This document shows, piece after piece, positions 16,413 to 25,742 of a DNA stretch of 64,000 nucleotides. Numbering within the stretch: the first letter of the stretch is position 1; every line of letters begins with the position of its first letter. The stretch comes from an uncultured Oscillospiraceae bacterium (lineage in GTDB: Bacteria; Bacillota; Clostridia; Oscillospirales; Oscillospiraceae): contig CAKTJC010000001.1 of assembly GCA_934567355.1 (NCBI GenBank), positions 191,264 through 255,263 of the forward strand, in the 5' to 3' direction. The notes beneath the pieces were generated by a model that saw only the letters and a list, made by a program, of their open reading frames with translations, did no database searches and had not been told where the DNA came from. The position numbers and the translations under genes are program-made.

Positions 16413-17670
16413 TGCGCTTCTTCTTCCGGCTGTACACCGCGCCCAGCACCAGCAGGATCACGCCAAGGCCTGCCAGAACGGGGATGGGCCAATTGAGCTG
16501 ACCGGTCTGGATCAGGGAGGTGGAGTTGGTGACGGTCACAACGTTGCCGCTGCGGTAATAGGAGGGGGTGAAGCCATAGGGCACATTGTATTCCTTCACA
16601 TACCAGGTGGAGGGGATGTGCTCGAAGGTGTGGGTCCAGTTGTTCTCCGGGCTGAGGATGGCGGTGAGCTGACGGGTGCCGTCCTCATCGTACACGCCCA
16701 CGGTGACGTAGTTCGGCTTGGTGATGCCGTCGCGGATGGTGCCCCAGACCTTGACGACGGTGAGGTTCACATACTCGATGGGCGGCTCGTCGCCGGGGCC
16801 GATGTTATGGATGACGACGGTGCTGCCGTCATCGGTGGTCATGTACTCCACGCGGTAGCCCTCGGGCACCGGGGTCTCTTCCACCGTCCAGGTGTGGCTT
16901 GCGTAGTCTTTTTCGATCAGGCCGCCCTCCATGCGCTTTTCGAAGGTATAGATCCAGTTGTTGGCCTGGTTCAGGGTGACGGTCTGGGCGACCTCGCCGT
17001 CGCGCAGGAGGTTGACGGTGACGGAATCTTCGCTGTGGTCCGCGCCGCTGTCCTCGCTCCACTGCTTGACCACGGTGAGCTGGCTGTGGTCGAAGGCCTC
17101 CACCAGGAACTGCCAGTCGATCTCACCCACCCGGTTGGCATAGGCATTGTCCAGGGTGATGGGGACGGACAGGGCCACGTTCAGAGTAATGGTCTCGCCG
17201 GACTTATAGTCCCCCAGGGGGAGGAAGGTACCGGCGGGGCCGTACTGCTGGTCGGCCTTGCCCTGGAAGACCGTCGCGCCGGTGGCGGCGTTGGTGACGG
17301 CGATGTCCAGCTGGGCCAGGAAGTCCAGCATGTCGGCGGCGTCCTTGCCGTGCTCCCTGGCGGCGGCCAGGGTAGATGCCTCGGCGGTATTCTCATCGTT
17401 GGGGATGACCCGCAGGGAGAGGCGGACGAAATCCGTATCGGCGGAGGTATTCTTGATGGTGACCTGGGTGGACACCCGGTCGCCGGGCATCAGCTCTTTG
17501 AAGCCGGCGCCGAAGAGATCGGTGGAGGTATAGGTGCTATCCTTGCCTGTAATCGTGAGCTGATTGCCGTCGGCATAGAGCACATCGGCGGCGAAGGCGG
17601 AGGCAGCCAGGCTGACCAGCAGCAGCACCGCCAGCGCCAGGGAGAACAGAGTCCTGCATGTTTTTTTCAT
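16405..17670 (-). CDS. Cell-wall-anchored TasA-like/Cna-B surface protein (LIQTG)
   Basis: A 421-residue protein with a normal signal peptide (ending SAFA-ADV). Residues 30-190 resemble the TasA/camelysin type fold (LMPGDRVSTQVTIKNTSADT). Two Cna-B-like domains follow (LTVVKQWSEDSGADHSED and LTVVKVWGTIRDGI), each ending in a WTVEETPVPEGY or WYVKEYNVPYGF strand. The C-terminus is a sorting signal: LIQTG at 386-390, the QLNWPIPVLAG helix and a basic tail SRKKKRSE. It probably anchors a surface structure to the wall, with the adjoining sortase as its enzyme. Unlike its neighbours it lacks a SipW-type AYF cleavage motif. Confidence 0.85.
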   Translation of the reverse strand: MKKTCRTLFSLALAVLLLVSLAASAFAADVLYADGNQLTITGKDSTYTSTDLFGAGFKELMPGDRVSTQVTIKNTSADTDFVRLSLRVIPNDENTAEASTLAAAREHGKDAADMLDFLAQLDIAVTNAATGATVFQGKADQQYGPAGTFLPLGDYKSGETITLNVALSVPITLDNAYANRVGEIDWQFLVEAFDHSQLTVVKQWSEDSGADHSEDSVTVNLLRDGEVAQTVTLNQANNWIYTFEKRMEGGLIEKDYASHTWTVEETPVPEGYRVEYMTTDDGSTVVIHNIGPGDEPPIEYVNLTVVKVWGTIRDGITKPNYVTVGVYDEDGTRQLTAILSPENNWTHTFEHIPSTWYVKEYNVPYGFTPSYYRSGNVVTVTNSTSLIQTGQLNWPIPVLAGLGVILLVLGAVYSRKKKRSE

Positions 17671-17685
17671 GACGCTTCCCTCCCC

Positions 17686-18255
17686 TTAGTTCAATGTAAC
17701 ATGCCAGACATCGGTAATGACATTTGCTGGCTGGCTCTGAATGGCCGTGGCAATGATCTCCACGGAAAGACGGTACTGCGGGTTTTCCGGATGCGTCCAG
17801 GTACAAGTCAGCAGACTTCCTCCTGTGGCATCGTCGGGTGCGACGGGATCGCTATAGTAATAATAGCCATCGTCTTTCAGTACCCACCGTGAATCAATAG
17901 GCATTTTGAGGTCGTAACCATAGCCACTGGGGACGGAAGGAACAATGTTGTTATCCGAATCCAGCCAGTTTACAACAACGTATGCCCGGATATAGGCGGG
18001 AATGTTGCCCGTGTTTTTGATCTGCACATTGCTCTTCTCGTCATTCTCGAAGGTTTCTTCAACATCGCAGCTGACCTTCGCGTACTCAAAAGTGTTCACA
18101 ATGGAGCTCGTATTGGTGGTCAGGTAGGCGACGGTGGTGCCGATGACGGCACCCGCCAATAGGATGACGGCCAGAAGCAGGATTGCTGTCTTGTTCATGC
18201 GGACTGCGCGTCTTCTGGGTTTTCTGGGATTTCTAGCGTAAGTACCTTGATACAT
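17686..18255 (-). CDS. TasA/camelysin-like SipW-dependent protein 6
   Basis: ATG 18255, with GGAGG eight bases upstream, opens a 189-residue protein with a basic N-terminal stretch (KPRRRAVRMNK). A hydrophobic helix follows and then the SipW-type site VIGTTVAYLTTNT with the NTFEYAKVSCDV strand. The rest is a beta-rich domain with NTGNIPAYIRAYVVVNW, a motif shared by TasA-family proteins (imported fibre subunits of the biofilm matrix in Bacillus). It lies between the giant adhesin and the LIQTG protein. I infer a fibre or accessory subunit; no enzymatic motif is seen. Confidence 0.75.
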   Translation of the reverse strand: MYQGTYARNPRKPRRRAVRMNKTAILLLAVILLAGAVIGTTVAYLTTNTSSIVNTFEYAKVSCDVEETFENDEKSNVQIKNTGNIPAYIRAYVVVNWLDSDNNIVPSVPSGYGYDLKMPIDSRWVLKDDGYYYYSDPVAPDDATGGSLLTCTWTHPENPQYRLSVEIIATAIQSQPANVITDVWHVTLN

Positions 18256-18272
18256 GAATGCCGCCTCCTTTC

Positions 18273-21200
18273 TTAGTTACCTTGTCCAAAGATATTGTCT
18301 TTGTAGGCGCTGCCGTCGAGCCATTGATGTTCATCACGGGTGTTATTGAATGTAACCGTCGTGGTTGTGCCTCCAGTGACATTTGCTGTCTGGGTCGGCC
18401 CGCCATTCGGCTCATACCGCCAGCTCCAGTCTGTCACTTCGGTAACGGTATACTGACCAACTTTCAAGCCCTTGATTGTCACATGGCCATCGCCTACAAT
18501 AACAACCTTCAAAGCATCTTCGATTCCATCTCCGGTTACCCTGAAGATAAAGCTCTGGTTCTCATCGATGGACTGTGTACCAACTTTGTAGATTGTCAAA
18601 TCACCCACATCGTACTCGAACTTGGCAAAGTAGGTAGCGGCAACGTTCTTTCCATCAACCTTCTGAGGAACGATCTTGTTGCCCACCAGCCAATTTTCGC
18701 CGCTTACAGGCTGCGTGCAAGCTTCGTCTGTGTACCAACCGACAAATCTGAAGTTTGTACTCGCACTGGCCAGCGAACCGGCGGCTTGACCGGTAACAAT
18801 CTTCACGCTTTCAGAATCAAGGCTGACTTCTCCGCATCCGGTGGGGCCAACCACCTCATAACTGATGGTGACTTCCTTCTCAGTGTAGTAGAAGGTAATG
18901 ATATTGAGCTTTGCCGTTTCATCCTCTTCAATTCTGATGTTGATGGTCGCGGTGGTGGGGTCTACCTTATCGTAGTTCTCAATATCAATTGCGCTCTCGG
19001 AGATAACCGCACCATACTTCCCCTCGCCCGTCTTCGGGTCATGCAGCTGTTGGCCGGTGCCATCTTCCAGATAACGCACCACATAGGGGTACGAATTGCG
19101 GGTATAGTAGAGCTTCAGTTCCAAGCCATTGGCCGTCAGGACTCCGCTCTTGAGAGTTCCTACTACCGTCTCGTCATAGGTAAAACCGGGAATCGTTATT
19201 GATTCAGCGGAATACTCTGTGTCAATGTCACCCTGAGCCTGAGACGAAGTATACTCTGTCCACCCGTCATCGTTGAGATTCTCGGTATAATGGGTGATCT
19301 TGTAGTAAGCGTGCTCCTCATCCTTGGTGTAGTAGAAGTAAAGAATGTTCTCGCCGTCAGGAGTGACCACCAGACGCTTCTGGTAGGCATCAGGCATGTA
19401 ACCCGGAATCACTCGGAAGGTTTCGGTGACGACCGCTTTGCGATTGTCATTTACTACCTTGTCAGGCACGGTTACTCCGTCAAATACGCTGGTATTTGTT
19501 TCGGTATTGATATATTTGACGGTATAGGGAACAGCTTCCTTCTGGACATACTCAAAGATGACAACATTCTCACCGTCAATGCTCATTACCAGGGACTTCG
19601 ACTTGGCCGTGGGGAAATACCCCTCCTGATAAGTCAGGTACAGCTCTGTGCCGCCCTTGGCATCAAAGGTTTTGGTCGTAGCGACCAGCGCAGAGCCGGT
19701 CACATCGTCGGCTACCTTCGTATCTGTGCCCTGAAGCACAAACCGAACGGTATACGGTTTCAGGTTCTTGGAACTCCATTCACCGTAAAGAACCATGTCC
19801 TGACGAATCTGCATGGTGGGGTCAAAGTACTTCTTTTGCCCATTTTCATAGTAGAACCAGACAACGAATGTGTAGTCACCATAAGGCTTTGCATCGTTCA
19901 TAGCCTTCTCGGTCAAATGTGCTTCCACATACTTCTTCGCGATATTGCCGCCATGTTCAACCACAAAGCTGGCTTCTTCATCGCCTGTGGGCTTATAGAC
20001 TTCTGTGTTTTCCTCTGTAAGGTGGAACTCAACCTTATGCGTAATCGGCTTCCATTTGGCATAGAGGATCAAATTCGAGGCGGGCATTGTCATATTGTTC
20101 AGGTCTGCCTCAGAACCGTCATAGCATCCTGCCGTCGTATACCAGCCACCGAATTCATACGCATTGGGTTCAAGATCAGCGGGATAATCAGGCACAAAGT
20201 AGTGGCTGCCCAGCGGTGCTTCATACTTGACAGTTGCATCCTTCTCGGTGAGCTGTCTGTTGTAGTTGTAGAAACTTAAGGTGTAGCTGTTACGGGTATA
20301 GTAGAACTTGGCACCATCAAAGTCATCTCCAACTTCCGCACTTCTGGTGGCATTGAATGTAAAGCCTTCAATTTCAATGAACTCTTCAACAGTAACAGTA
20401 TAGCCTGTACCTGTAGATTTGTTTTCATAGAAAAGCTTGTCCTTCCCATCTAGGCCTTCAACATAGTAATACGCTGTGGACGTGCCATATCCTTCCGTAT
20501 ATGCATAGTACCACCTATCTTGTGTGGGCATGACGTCCAGATACGATGTCCACGGATCACTTGCCTCTCTAGTTTCACTCCAGTTGGACGTACCTGCCTG
20601 CGTACTCTTTGCGCTAAATTCATCACGAATCTTCGCGCCCCATTTTTTGGTAATGGTTCCGTAGTCATCATTTTTAGAATTTGCTTTCCGGAAATGCAGA
20701 GTAAACTCCACGCGGTCATAATACACGTTGATGATGGTAGTGCCATCAGCGGCAACCGTTTTTTCATCAGACTTTACGAGCTCCCAGAGTGTCGCATCCA
20801 TATCCAGCGGAGACGTATAGCAGCCTGCATTATGCTTATGAGCCACCTTACCACAGGTGTAGCAGGAATCAGTATGCGTGTGCGTACAACTCATTCCGCT
20901 AGCTTTAACTTTGTATTTGTAATAGTAATCAGGATTCCATGATGTATTATCACTGGTATTACCAACCTGATCACCTTTCAGTTTGTTGAACTGTGTCGCA
21001 TTCAGGCTGAAATACATTCCGTTAAGCCGCAGGTAGTAGTTATCTCTAGAGCCAAGAAATGCGTTTTCATCATCATAGTAAAGATAACCATCTTCCAGAC
21101 CGAGCTGCGCAAAATAAGTTTCAGGTTTGCTATCGCACCACGATGCTACTTTTTCATTGGGATTAACACTCCCGGCATTCGAACGCAAACCGTAACAAGC

Positions 21201-22796
21201 CAGTGTATGCACATGAGCGCAAGACAACGTGCATCCGGCAGCCGCGTGATCATGTTCCTCCTTGCTGCATGTCAAAATATGGGTTAAATCTTCTTTTGTC
21301 AGGGTCGTTCCGGGTTTTGCTTGAATTTCGGAACTCTTGATGTAGCTATATTTTTCATCATCCGCGTTTTCGCCCCAGACGACAATGGTTACCTTTGCGG
21401 TTGCGTTGGTTTCCCAGATAGCGTAATAGGTCTTGTGCACACAGGGCATTGTTGCGGGCAAATCAGTTGCTGCCTGATCTTCCTTTGTCTCAGACCAGCC
21501 GCCGAAGGTATAACCGGCCTTGGTGGGGGTCTTCACATTTTCGATCTTCGCGCCGTAACGGGCATAGATGGGATCGGTGCCGTAGCCGCCGTCCAGGTCG
21601 AAGTTCATCAGATAGTAATACCGATCGTAATACACTTCGATGACAGTGCTACCATCGGCTGCAATTCTGGCCTGCTCATACGGCAGAGCATAGAAGCCGT
21701 CATAGGTTTTTTCAACGTCCGAAACTGTGCTATGGGTCAGGCCCTGTTTTGTCTCTCGCGCGACTTCGGCATACAGGTCATTGTCTACGTTCTGCTGATA
21801 GTGGATAACGGTATAGTTGACGTTGGTGGGCTTATAGACCACGGTGAAGGTCAAATCCTGCGAAATCGAATCGATATGCTCCTTGATGGAGTTCACCTGT
21901 TCGTCTTTGTAGTACGGCAAATAGCCCAAGACCGTAGGGAAGTCGACCTTCAAATCGAAGGAGGTACCCTCTGCCAAAGAGGCAGTATAGGGAGAAGCCA
22001 CGGTATTGTTGTCATCGTCTATGTAATTGATTACGATATTATAGGTTGGCTTCACTTCCCCCTCTGCATGCGCAGAGACGGTGAACAAATCCAGAAAGGC
22101 CGCAGCCAAAGAGAAATTAGATTCCTCAACGGCAGGTTCCTGGGATTCGGCGGGGGTAGGGTCAGTTACGGGAGCCTCGGTGGGGGCTTCCGTGGGGGTG
22201 GTAGACTCTTCGGTGGCCTCGGTGGATTCCGTGGTGGAATCGGTGGGGTCAGTGACTTCGGTCGGAGTGGTGACCTCGGTGGGGGTGGTGGTTTCCGTCG
22301 GGGCGGGGGAATCGGTTTCGTGGATCACGACACTGCCCGGGTCGAGGATGGTGAAGGAGATGGGGGCGCGCTCGGTGGCCTCCAGGGTGGCGACGGTGGC
22401 GGGGTCAACGTCCATCTGGACGGTGATCTCGTCGGAGAGGACTTCCTTGCCCTCGGAGGTGATGAAGCGGCAGCGGACGAAAGCCTGGCCATAATCATCC
22501 AGCAGATTGGCGACCATGGCAAAGCTCAGCTCCAGGCTGGGCGCAGCGGAGCCGACGATATTTGCCCACTGGGAGCCGGCCTTGATCTGCCACTGGTAAG
22601 CGCCGGAAACATCGGAATCCGGGCGGGCGGTGAGGGTCAGCTTGCTGGACTCATAAAGCGTGACGGCGCTGACGGTGCTTTCATCCTGATATACATTCAG
22701 CTTGACATCCCCATCAGCAGCCGCAGTCAATGCGGCGGGGAGGAGGCCCAGGAGGAGGGTGAAGCAGAGGAGCAGGGCCAATATTCTTTTCTTCAT
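18273..22796 (-). CDS. Giant repeat surface protein with InlB/MucBP-like repeats
   Basis: Starting at ATG 22796 (AAGGGGG upstream) gives 1507 residues with a signal peptide (MKKRILALLLCFTLLLGLLP). An N-terminal Ig-like region (about 25-130) precedes a Thr/Pro/Glu-rich linker. A long array of beta repeats follows: MucBP-like units (YTVIHYQQNVDND, YTVKYINTETNTS, YVVRYLEDGTGQQL) and Listeria-Bacteroides InlB-type units (FGGWYTTAGCYDGS, FGGWSETKEDQA). The C-terminal domain is prealbumin-like (VTIKGLKVGQYTVTEV). Two inserts hold Cys/His clusters (CAHVHTLACYG, CTHTHTDSCYTCG). It has no LPxTG signal or membrane anchor, so attachment must be non-covalent or through another protein. It is probably an adhesin. 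Confidence 0.8.
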   Translation of the reverse strand: MKKRILALLLCFTLLLGLLPAALTAAADGDVKLNVYQDESTVSAVTLYESSKLTLTARPDSDVSGAYQWQIKAGSQWANIVGSAAPSLELSFAMVANLLDDYGQAFVRCRFITSEGKEVLSDEITVQMDVDPATVATLEATERAPISFTILDPGSVVIHETDSPAPTETTTPTEVTTPTEVTDPTDSTTESTEATEESTTPTEAPTEAPVTDPTPAESQEPAVEESNFSLAAAFLDLFTVSAHAEGEVKPTYNIVINYIDDDNNTVASPYTASLAEGTSFDLKVDFPTVLGYLPYYKDEQVNSIKEHIDSISQDLTFTVVYKPTNVNYTVIHYQQNVDNDLYAEVARETKQGLTHSTVSDVEKTYDGFYALPYEQARIAADGSTVIEVYYDRYYYLMNFDLDGGYGTDPIYARYGAKIENVKTPTKAGYTFGGWSETKEDQAATDLPATMPCVHKTYYAIWETNATAKVTIVVWGENADDEKYSYIKSSEIQAKPGTTLTKEDLTHILTCSKEEHDHAAAGCTLSCAHVHTLACYGLRSNAGSVNPNEKVASWCDSKPETYFAQLGLEDGYLYYDDENAFLGSRDNYYLRLNGMYFSLNATQFNKLKGDQVGNTSDNTSWNPDYYYKYKVKASGMSCTHTHTDSCYTCGKVAHKHNAGCYTSPLDMDATLWELVKSDEKTVAADGTTIINVYYDRVEFTLHFRKANSKNDDYGTITKKWGAKIRDEFSAKSTQAGTSNWSETREASDPWTSYLDVMPTQDRWYYAYTEGYGTSTAYYYVEGLDGKDKLFYENKSTGTGYTVTVEEFIEIEGFTFNATRSAEVGDDFDGAKFYYTRNSYTLSFYNYNRQLTEKDATVKYEAPLGSHYFVPDYPADLEPNAYEFGGWYTTAGCYDGSEADLNNMTMPASNLILYAKWKPITHKVEFHLTEENTEVYKPTGDEEASFVVEHGGNIAKKYVEAHLTEKAMNDAKPYGDYTFVVWFYYENGQKKYFDPTMQIRQDMVLYGEWSSKNLKPYTVRFVLQGTDTKVADDVTGSALVATTKTFDAKGGTELYLTYQEGYFPTAKSKSLVMSIDGENVVIFEYVQKEAVPYTVKYINTETNTSVFDGVTVPDKVVNDNRKAVVTETFRVIPGYMPDAYQKRLVVTPDGENILYFYYTKDEEHAYYKITHYTENLNDDGWTEYTSSQAQGDIDTEYSAESITIPGFTYDETVVGTLKSGVLTANGLELKLYYTRNSYPYVVRYLEDGTGQQLHDPKTGEGKYGAVISESAIDIENYDKVDPTTATINIRIEEDETAKLNIITFYYTEKEVTISYEVVGPTGCGEVSLDSESVKIVTGQAAGSLASASTNFRFVGWYTDEACTQPVSGENWLVGNKIVPQKVDGKNVAATYFAKFEYDVGDLTIYKVGTQSIDENQSFIFRVTGDGIEDALKVVIVGDGHVTIKGLKVGQYTVTEVTDWSWRYEPNGGPTQTANVTGGTTTTVTFNNTRDEHQWLDGSAYKDNIFGQGN

Positions 22797-22813
22797 ATTG
22801 TTTGTCCCCCTTT

Positions 22814-23368
22814 TCAGGCTGCAGGCCAACCGGCGGCGTTGGCGGCGGCGGTGCCGTTATTGGCCGTCTGCACGGCCTGGGCTGCCACGTCCACGATGGC
22901 GGTGGCGTTCTGGTATTCATTGCCCATCTCCGGGCGGAAGGTGACCGTCGTGAAGACGGGCGCGGTGGTCTCGCCCGGGGCCAGGGCGGCATTATAATAA
23001 TAGTAGCCGTCCTCGCCGGCGGTCCAGTCGGCGGTATTGATATTCAGGGCGACCATATCCGTATTGGGGGTGCCGTCGCGGGTCAGCTCGATGGTCTTTT
23101 CGATCTTCACCCGCACCCAGACTTCGGATGCGCCGGTATTTTTGATCTCGGCGATCTTGGTCACCTCGGTATTGGGCATGATGCCGGTGAGATCCTCGAA
23201 GGGCTGGGTCTTTTCGTCATCCGCCCATTCCTGGAGCGTGATGTCCACGCCGCCGGTGGTGATGACATTGTGGGCGGTGCCCTCCGCATTGAAGTACGCC
23301 AGGCTCCCGGCAGCCACGGAGGCCACGCATATGACCAGCGCCGCCAGCATCAGAATTTTTCGCTTCAT
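22814..23368 (-). CDS. TasA/camelysin-like SipW-dependent protein 5
   Basis: The true start is ATG 23368 (GAGGAG eight bases upstream); upstream in-frame codons run through repeat DNA. The 184-residue product has a hydrophobic N-terminal helix and the SipW-type site AAGSLAYFNAEG, then VDITLQEW, PNTEVTKIAEIKNTG and a WVRVKIEKTIEL strand, all TasA-family features. Its gene ends 17 bases before the giant adhesin start, so the two are probably cotranslated products of one message. The Ala/Asn-rich C-terminus replaces the AIQADGF motif of its paralogues. Confidence 0.75.
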   Translation of the reverse strand: MKRKILMLAALVICVASVAAGSLAYFNAEGTAHNVITTGGVDITLQEWADDEKTQPFEDLTGIMPNTEVTKIAEIKNTGASEVWVRVKIEKTIELTRDGTPNTDMVALNINTADWTAGEDGYYYYNAALAPGETTAPVFTTVTFRPEMGNEYQNATAIVDVAAQAVQTANNGTAAANAAGWPAA

Positions 23369-23444
23369 CGTCCAATCTCCTCTCAAGCTGATATTGGTAA
23401 ATTTCCGCAGGGGAATCTTTTTGGGTAGGTTTATGGTCATGAGA

Positions 23445-23735
23445 CCATATGACAGCATCCGGTATCGTTGTGCGCAGGCACGGAAGGGCTGCATGTAGGG
23501 GCCGATGCCCACATCGGCCCGTTTTGTCGGTCGATTGGGCGGGTGGGAGCAAAAGGACGGGGTTTGGGATGGGGGAACCATCCTGCCGCTGTGTCGGCGG
23601 GGGGGGTGGGACGATGTGGGCATCGTCCCCTACGTTCCGTCTTTTTGTTTCCGCAACGGGGGTGGACATGCAGTTGTCCGGGCCGGGTGCTCTCATATGG
23701 TCTGCACCCTGGGTGGGTGCAGACCATGGGGTAAA
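23445..23735. repeat. Long direct repeat, left copy, containing REP element 3 (23495-23633)
   Basis: This block carries a paired palindrome (GTAGGGGCCGATGCCC at 23495, ATGTGGGCATCGTCCCCTAC ending 23633), a shared stretch (GTTTTGTCGGTCGATTGGGC) and a terminal hairpin around ATGGTCTGCACCC/GGGTGCAGACCAT. Most of it recurs in the same order at 24470-24830, on the other side of the TasA-like gene at 23749. Confidence 0.7.
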
Positions 23736-23748
23736 TATGTAGGGTTAA

Positions 23749-24393
23749 TTACTTTGCGTCGAAAGCGGCAAAGGCAGCTTCCCAAGTATCAAAGCCATCA
23801 GCCTGGATAGCCTGTGCAACGACCTTGACTTCCTTGAAGGACTCGGTATTTGCATTGTCGATACCAGCAGGAATGGTAACGGCCTGGAACATCGCAGTGG
23901 TATCAGCACCAGGAGCCAGGGTGCCATCGTACTTCAGGACGAACTTTGCATCGAACTGGCCAATCGTGAAGACATCGCCAGCCTCAACGCCAACAACGCT
24001 CCAGCCTTCGCCCAGCTCGCCAACCAGCAGGTTCAGTGCGGCCTCATAGCCTTCCTCACCAAAGTGAATACCGAATTCAGGATAGTAAGCACCAACCAGG
24101 TTCATCCAGTTGCTGACATTGACGGTTGCGCGGATGTAAGCGCCGTTCTTGCCAACGTTGTGGACAATGGGATCCTTGGTCACAACAGCACCGGGATAGA
24201 TGTCATACGCATTGGAGGTAACACGGGCGCCTTCAGGATTCTTAACGTCGGTCTCATCAAGGGTGATCTTGACATCGCCCATGGTAAAGGTATTGGTTAC
24301 GCTCTTGGTATCGGTCAGGTAAGCCATGGTAGCGCCAACAGCCGCGACAGCGACAAGAGCCATGGCCAGTACAATTGCTACGATCTTCTTCAT
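23749..24393 (-). CDS. TasA/camelysin-like SipW-dependent protein 4
   Basis: ATG 24393 (codon 3 of the frame from 24399) is preferred because AAGGAG lies nine bases upstream. The 214-residue protein has a signal helix and SipW-type site VGATMAYLTDTKSV, then NTFTMGDVKITLDE, a conserved block YPGAVVTKDPIVHNVGKNGA, YIRATVNVSNW, and the C-terminal motif AIQADGFDTWEAAFAAF. All are typical of TasA-like proteins and close to those of the genes at 26402 and 25743. The gene is flanked on both sides by the same long repeat block, which suggests it may have been duplicated or mobilised as a cassette. Confidence 0.8.
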   Translation of the reverse strand: MKKIVAIVLAMALVAVAAVGATMAYLTDTKSVTNTFTMGDVKITLDETDVKNPEGARVTSNAYDIYPGAVVTKDPIVHNVGKNGAYIRATVNVSNWMNLVGAYYPEFGIHFGEEGYEAALNLLVGELGEGWSVVGVEAGDVFTIGQFDAKFVLKYDGTLAPGADTTAMFQAVTIPAGIDNANTESFKEVKVVAQAIQADGFDTWEAAFAAFDAK

Positions 24394-24469
24394 TGTCATT
24401 TGCTCCTTATATTATAATGTATTGTTTTTCTGCACACGCGTGCAGGGGATTCCATAGCCGGTCTTTGGC

Positions 24470-24830
24470 AGACCATATGACAACAGCCGGGAACGTTGTG
24501 CGCGGGGGAAGGACTGCATGTAGGGGCCGATGCCCACATCGGCCCGTTTTGTCGGTCGATTGGGCGGGCGGGAACAAAAGGACGGGGTTTGGGATGGGAG
24601 GAACCATCCTGCCGCTGTGTCAGCGGGGGGTGGGCGGGACGATGTGGGCATCGTCCCCTACATTCGCGTTGGGACGCGTGCCATTCATCGAGCCGGGGTG
24701 GTTCCGTGGGGCGCGACGTTCCGTCTTTTTGTTTCCGCAACGGGTTTCGCCTTGCAGTTGTCCGCGCAAGGACGCGGGGGTGGCCGGATGCTCTCATATG
24801 GTCTGCCCCCCGAAGGGTGCAGACCATATG
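24470..24830. repeat. Long direct repeat, right copy, containing REP element 4 (24519-24661)
   Basis: Same order of parts as the block at 23445-23735: arm GTAGGGGCCGATGCCC, the GTTTTGTCGGTCGATTGGGC stretch, the inverted arm ending at 24661, GTTTCCGCAACGGG, and a final hairpin of CATATGGTCTGC with GCAGACCATATG (24794-24829). No gene is seen in 24400-24878. Confidence 0.7.
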
Positions 24831-24878
24831 AGGTTTACACAATAGATCAGCTACGCAAAATTGAGTTCCGGCTTCTGC

Positions 24879-25676
24879 TTACTGCCAGTTGGAAGCGGTG
24901 CCGCCCCAAGGATTGTAGTTAGCGCCGAAAGCAGCAGTGATGGCGTCGGAAGCATTGTCAAAGCCCTCGGCCTGGCAAGCAACTGCGAAGACGGGGCAGG
25001 AAACGCTGTTCCAATCCCAACCGTCGTCCAGAGTGACTTCCTTGCCAAAGGCGTAGCACTTGCCGTCCTTGATGTCGAAGGACTTATCGAGGTACACGCC
25101 CTGCACGAGCTGCTCGGTGGTAGCACCGGCATCAACAGCCTGATAATAGTCAGCGTAGTAAACGTTGTACTTGATGCCGTCGATGGTGGTCTCATAGTAG
25201 TTCCACTTGCTGCCGTGCATCCAGATCCACTCAACACCCTCGGTGGAGGAAATCGCACCGTTCACAACCTTGTTGCCAAAGTTGAAATGCAGGACGTTCA
25301 TGCCAGCATTGAAGGTCTCGTAGCCGTCGTCCAAAGCAGTGGGGATAGCAAAGTAAGCGCGGATGTAAGCCTTCTCGGAGCCGGTGTTCTTGATGGTGAC
25401 CATCTTGTCAACGTAGTTCTTTGCGGTGGGCATGCCCAGAGCGTCCTTCTCACCCTGTGCGGAGCCGACGATGGGGTACAGCTTCTTGTTCTGGGCGAAG
25501 GGCTGCTTGCCGCCGTTACCATTGCGCTCTTCCTCGATCAGGTCGATGGCGACATTGCCGACGGTGAAGGTGTTCTTTTCGCTATCGGTATCGGTGAAGT
25601 AAGCCAGAGATGCGCCAACCACGGCAACAGCAGCCAGAGCGACGCACAGGAAAATTGCGATAAGCTTCTTTTTCAT
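24879..25676 (-). CDS. TasA/camelysin-like SipW-dependent protein 3
   Basis: The 265-residue protein, the longest of the paralogues, starts MKKKLIAIFLCVALAAVAVV and has the SipW-type site GASLAYFTDTDSEKNTFTVG, close to the AYFTDT consensus of TasA itself. The strand KMVTIKNTGSEKAYIRAYFA and the C-terminal ACQAEGFDNASDAITAAF are family features. A 50-residue insertion rich in Tyr and Trp (EGVEWIWMHGSKWNYYET) is absent from its neighbours. It follows the 25743 gene by 66 bases without a terminator. It is a candidate major fibre subunit, but sequence alone cannot rank the paralogues. Confidence 0.8.
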   Translation of the reverse strand: MKKKLIAIFLCVALAAVAVVGASLAYFTDTDSEKNTFTVGNVAIDLIEEERNGNGGKQPFAQNKKLYPIVGSAQGEKDALGMPTAKNYVDKMVTIKNTGSEKAYIRAYFAIPTALDDGYETFNAGMNVLHFNFGNKVVNGAISSTEGVEWIWMHGSKWNYYETTIDGIKYNVYYADYYQAVDAGATTEQLVQGVYLDKSFDIKDGKCYAFGKEVTLDDGWDWNSVSCPVFAVACQAEGFDNASDAITAAFGANYNPWGGTASNWQ

Positions 25677-25742
25677 GTGATTTTACTCCTTCGTATGTAC
25701 TTCATTTTTGCATTACATGTTTACACGCTGGGTGAAAGGGGG

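Noticed and set aside
24404..24416. TATAAT as promoter for the TasA-like gene at 23749
   Set aside because: It is only 12 bases from the start codon and overlaps the ribosome binding site, so it cannot serve as -10.
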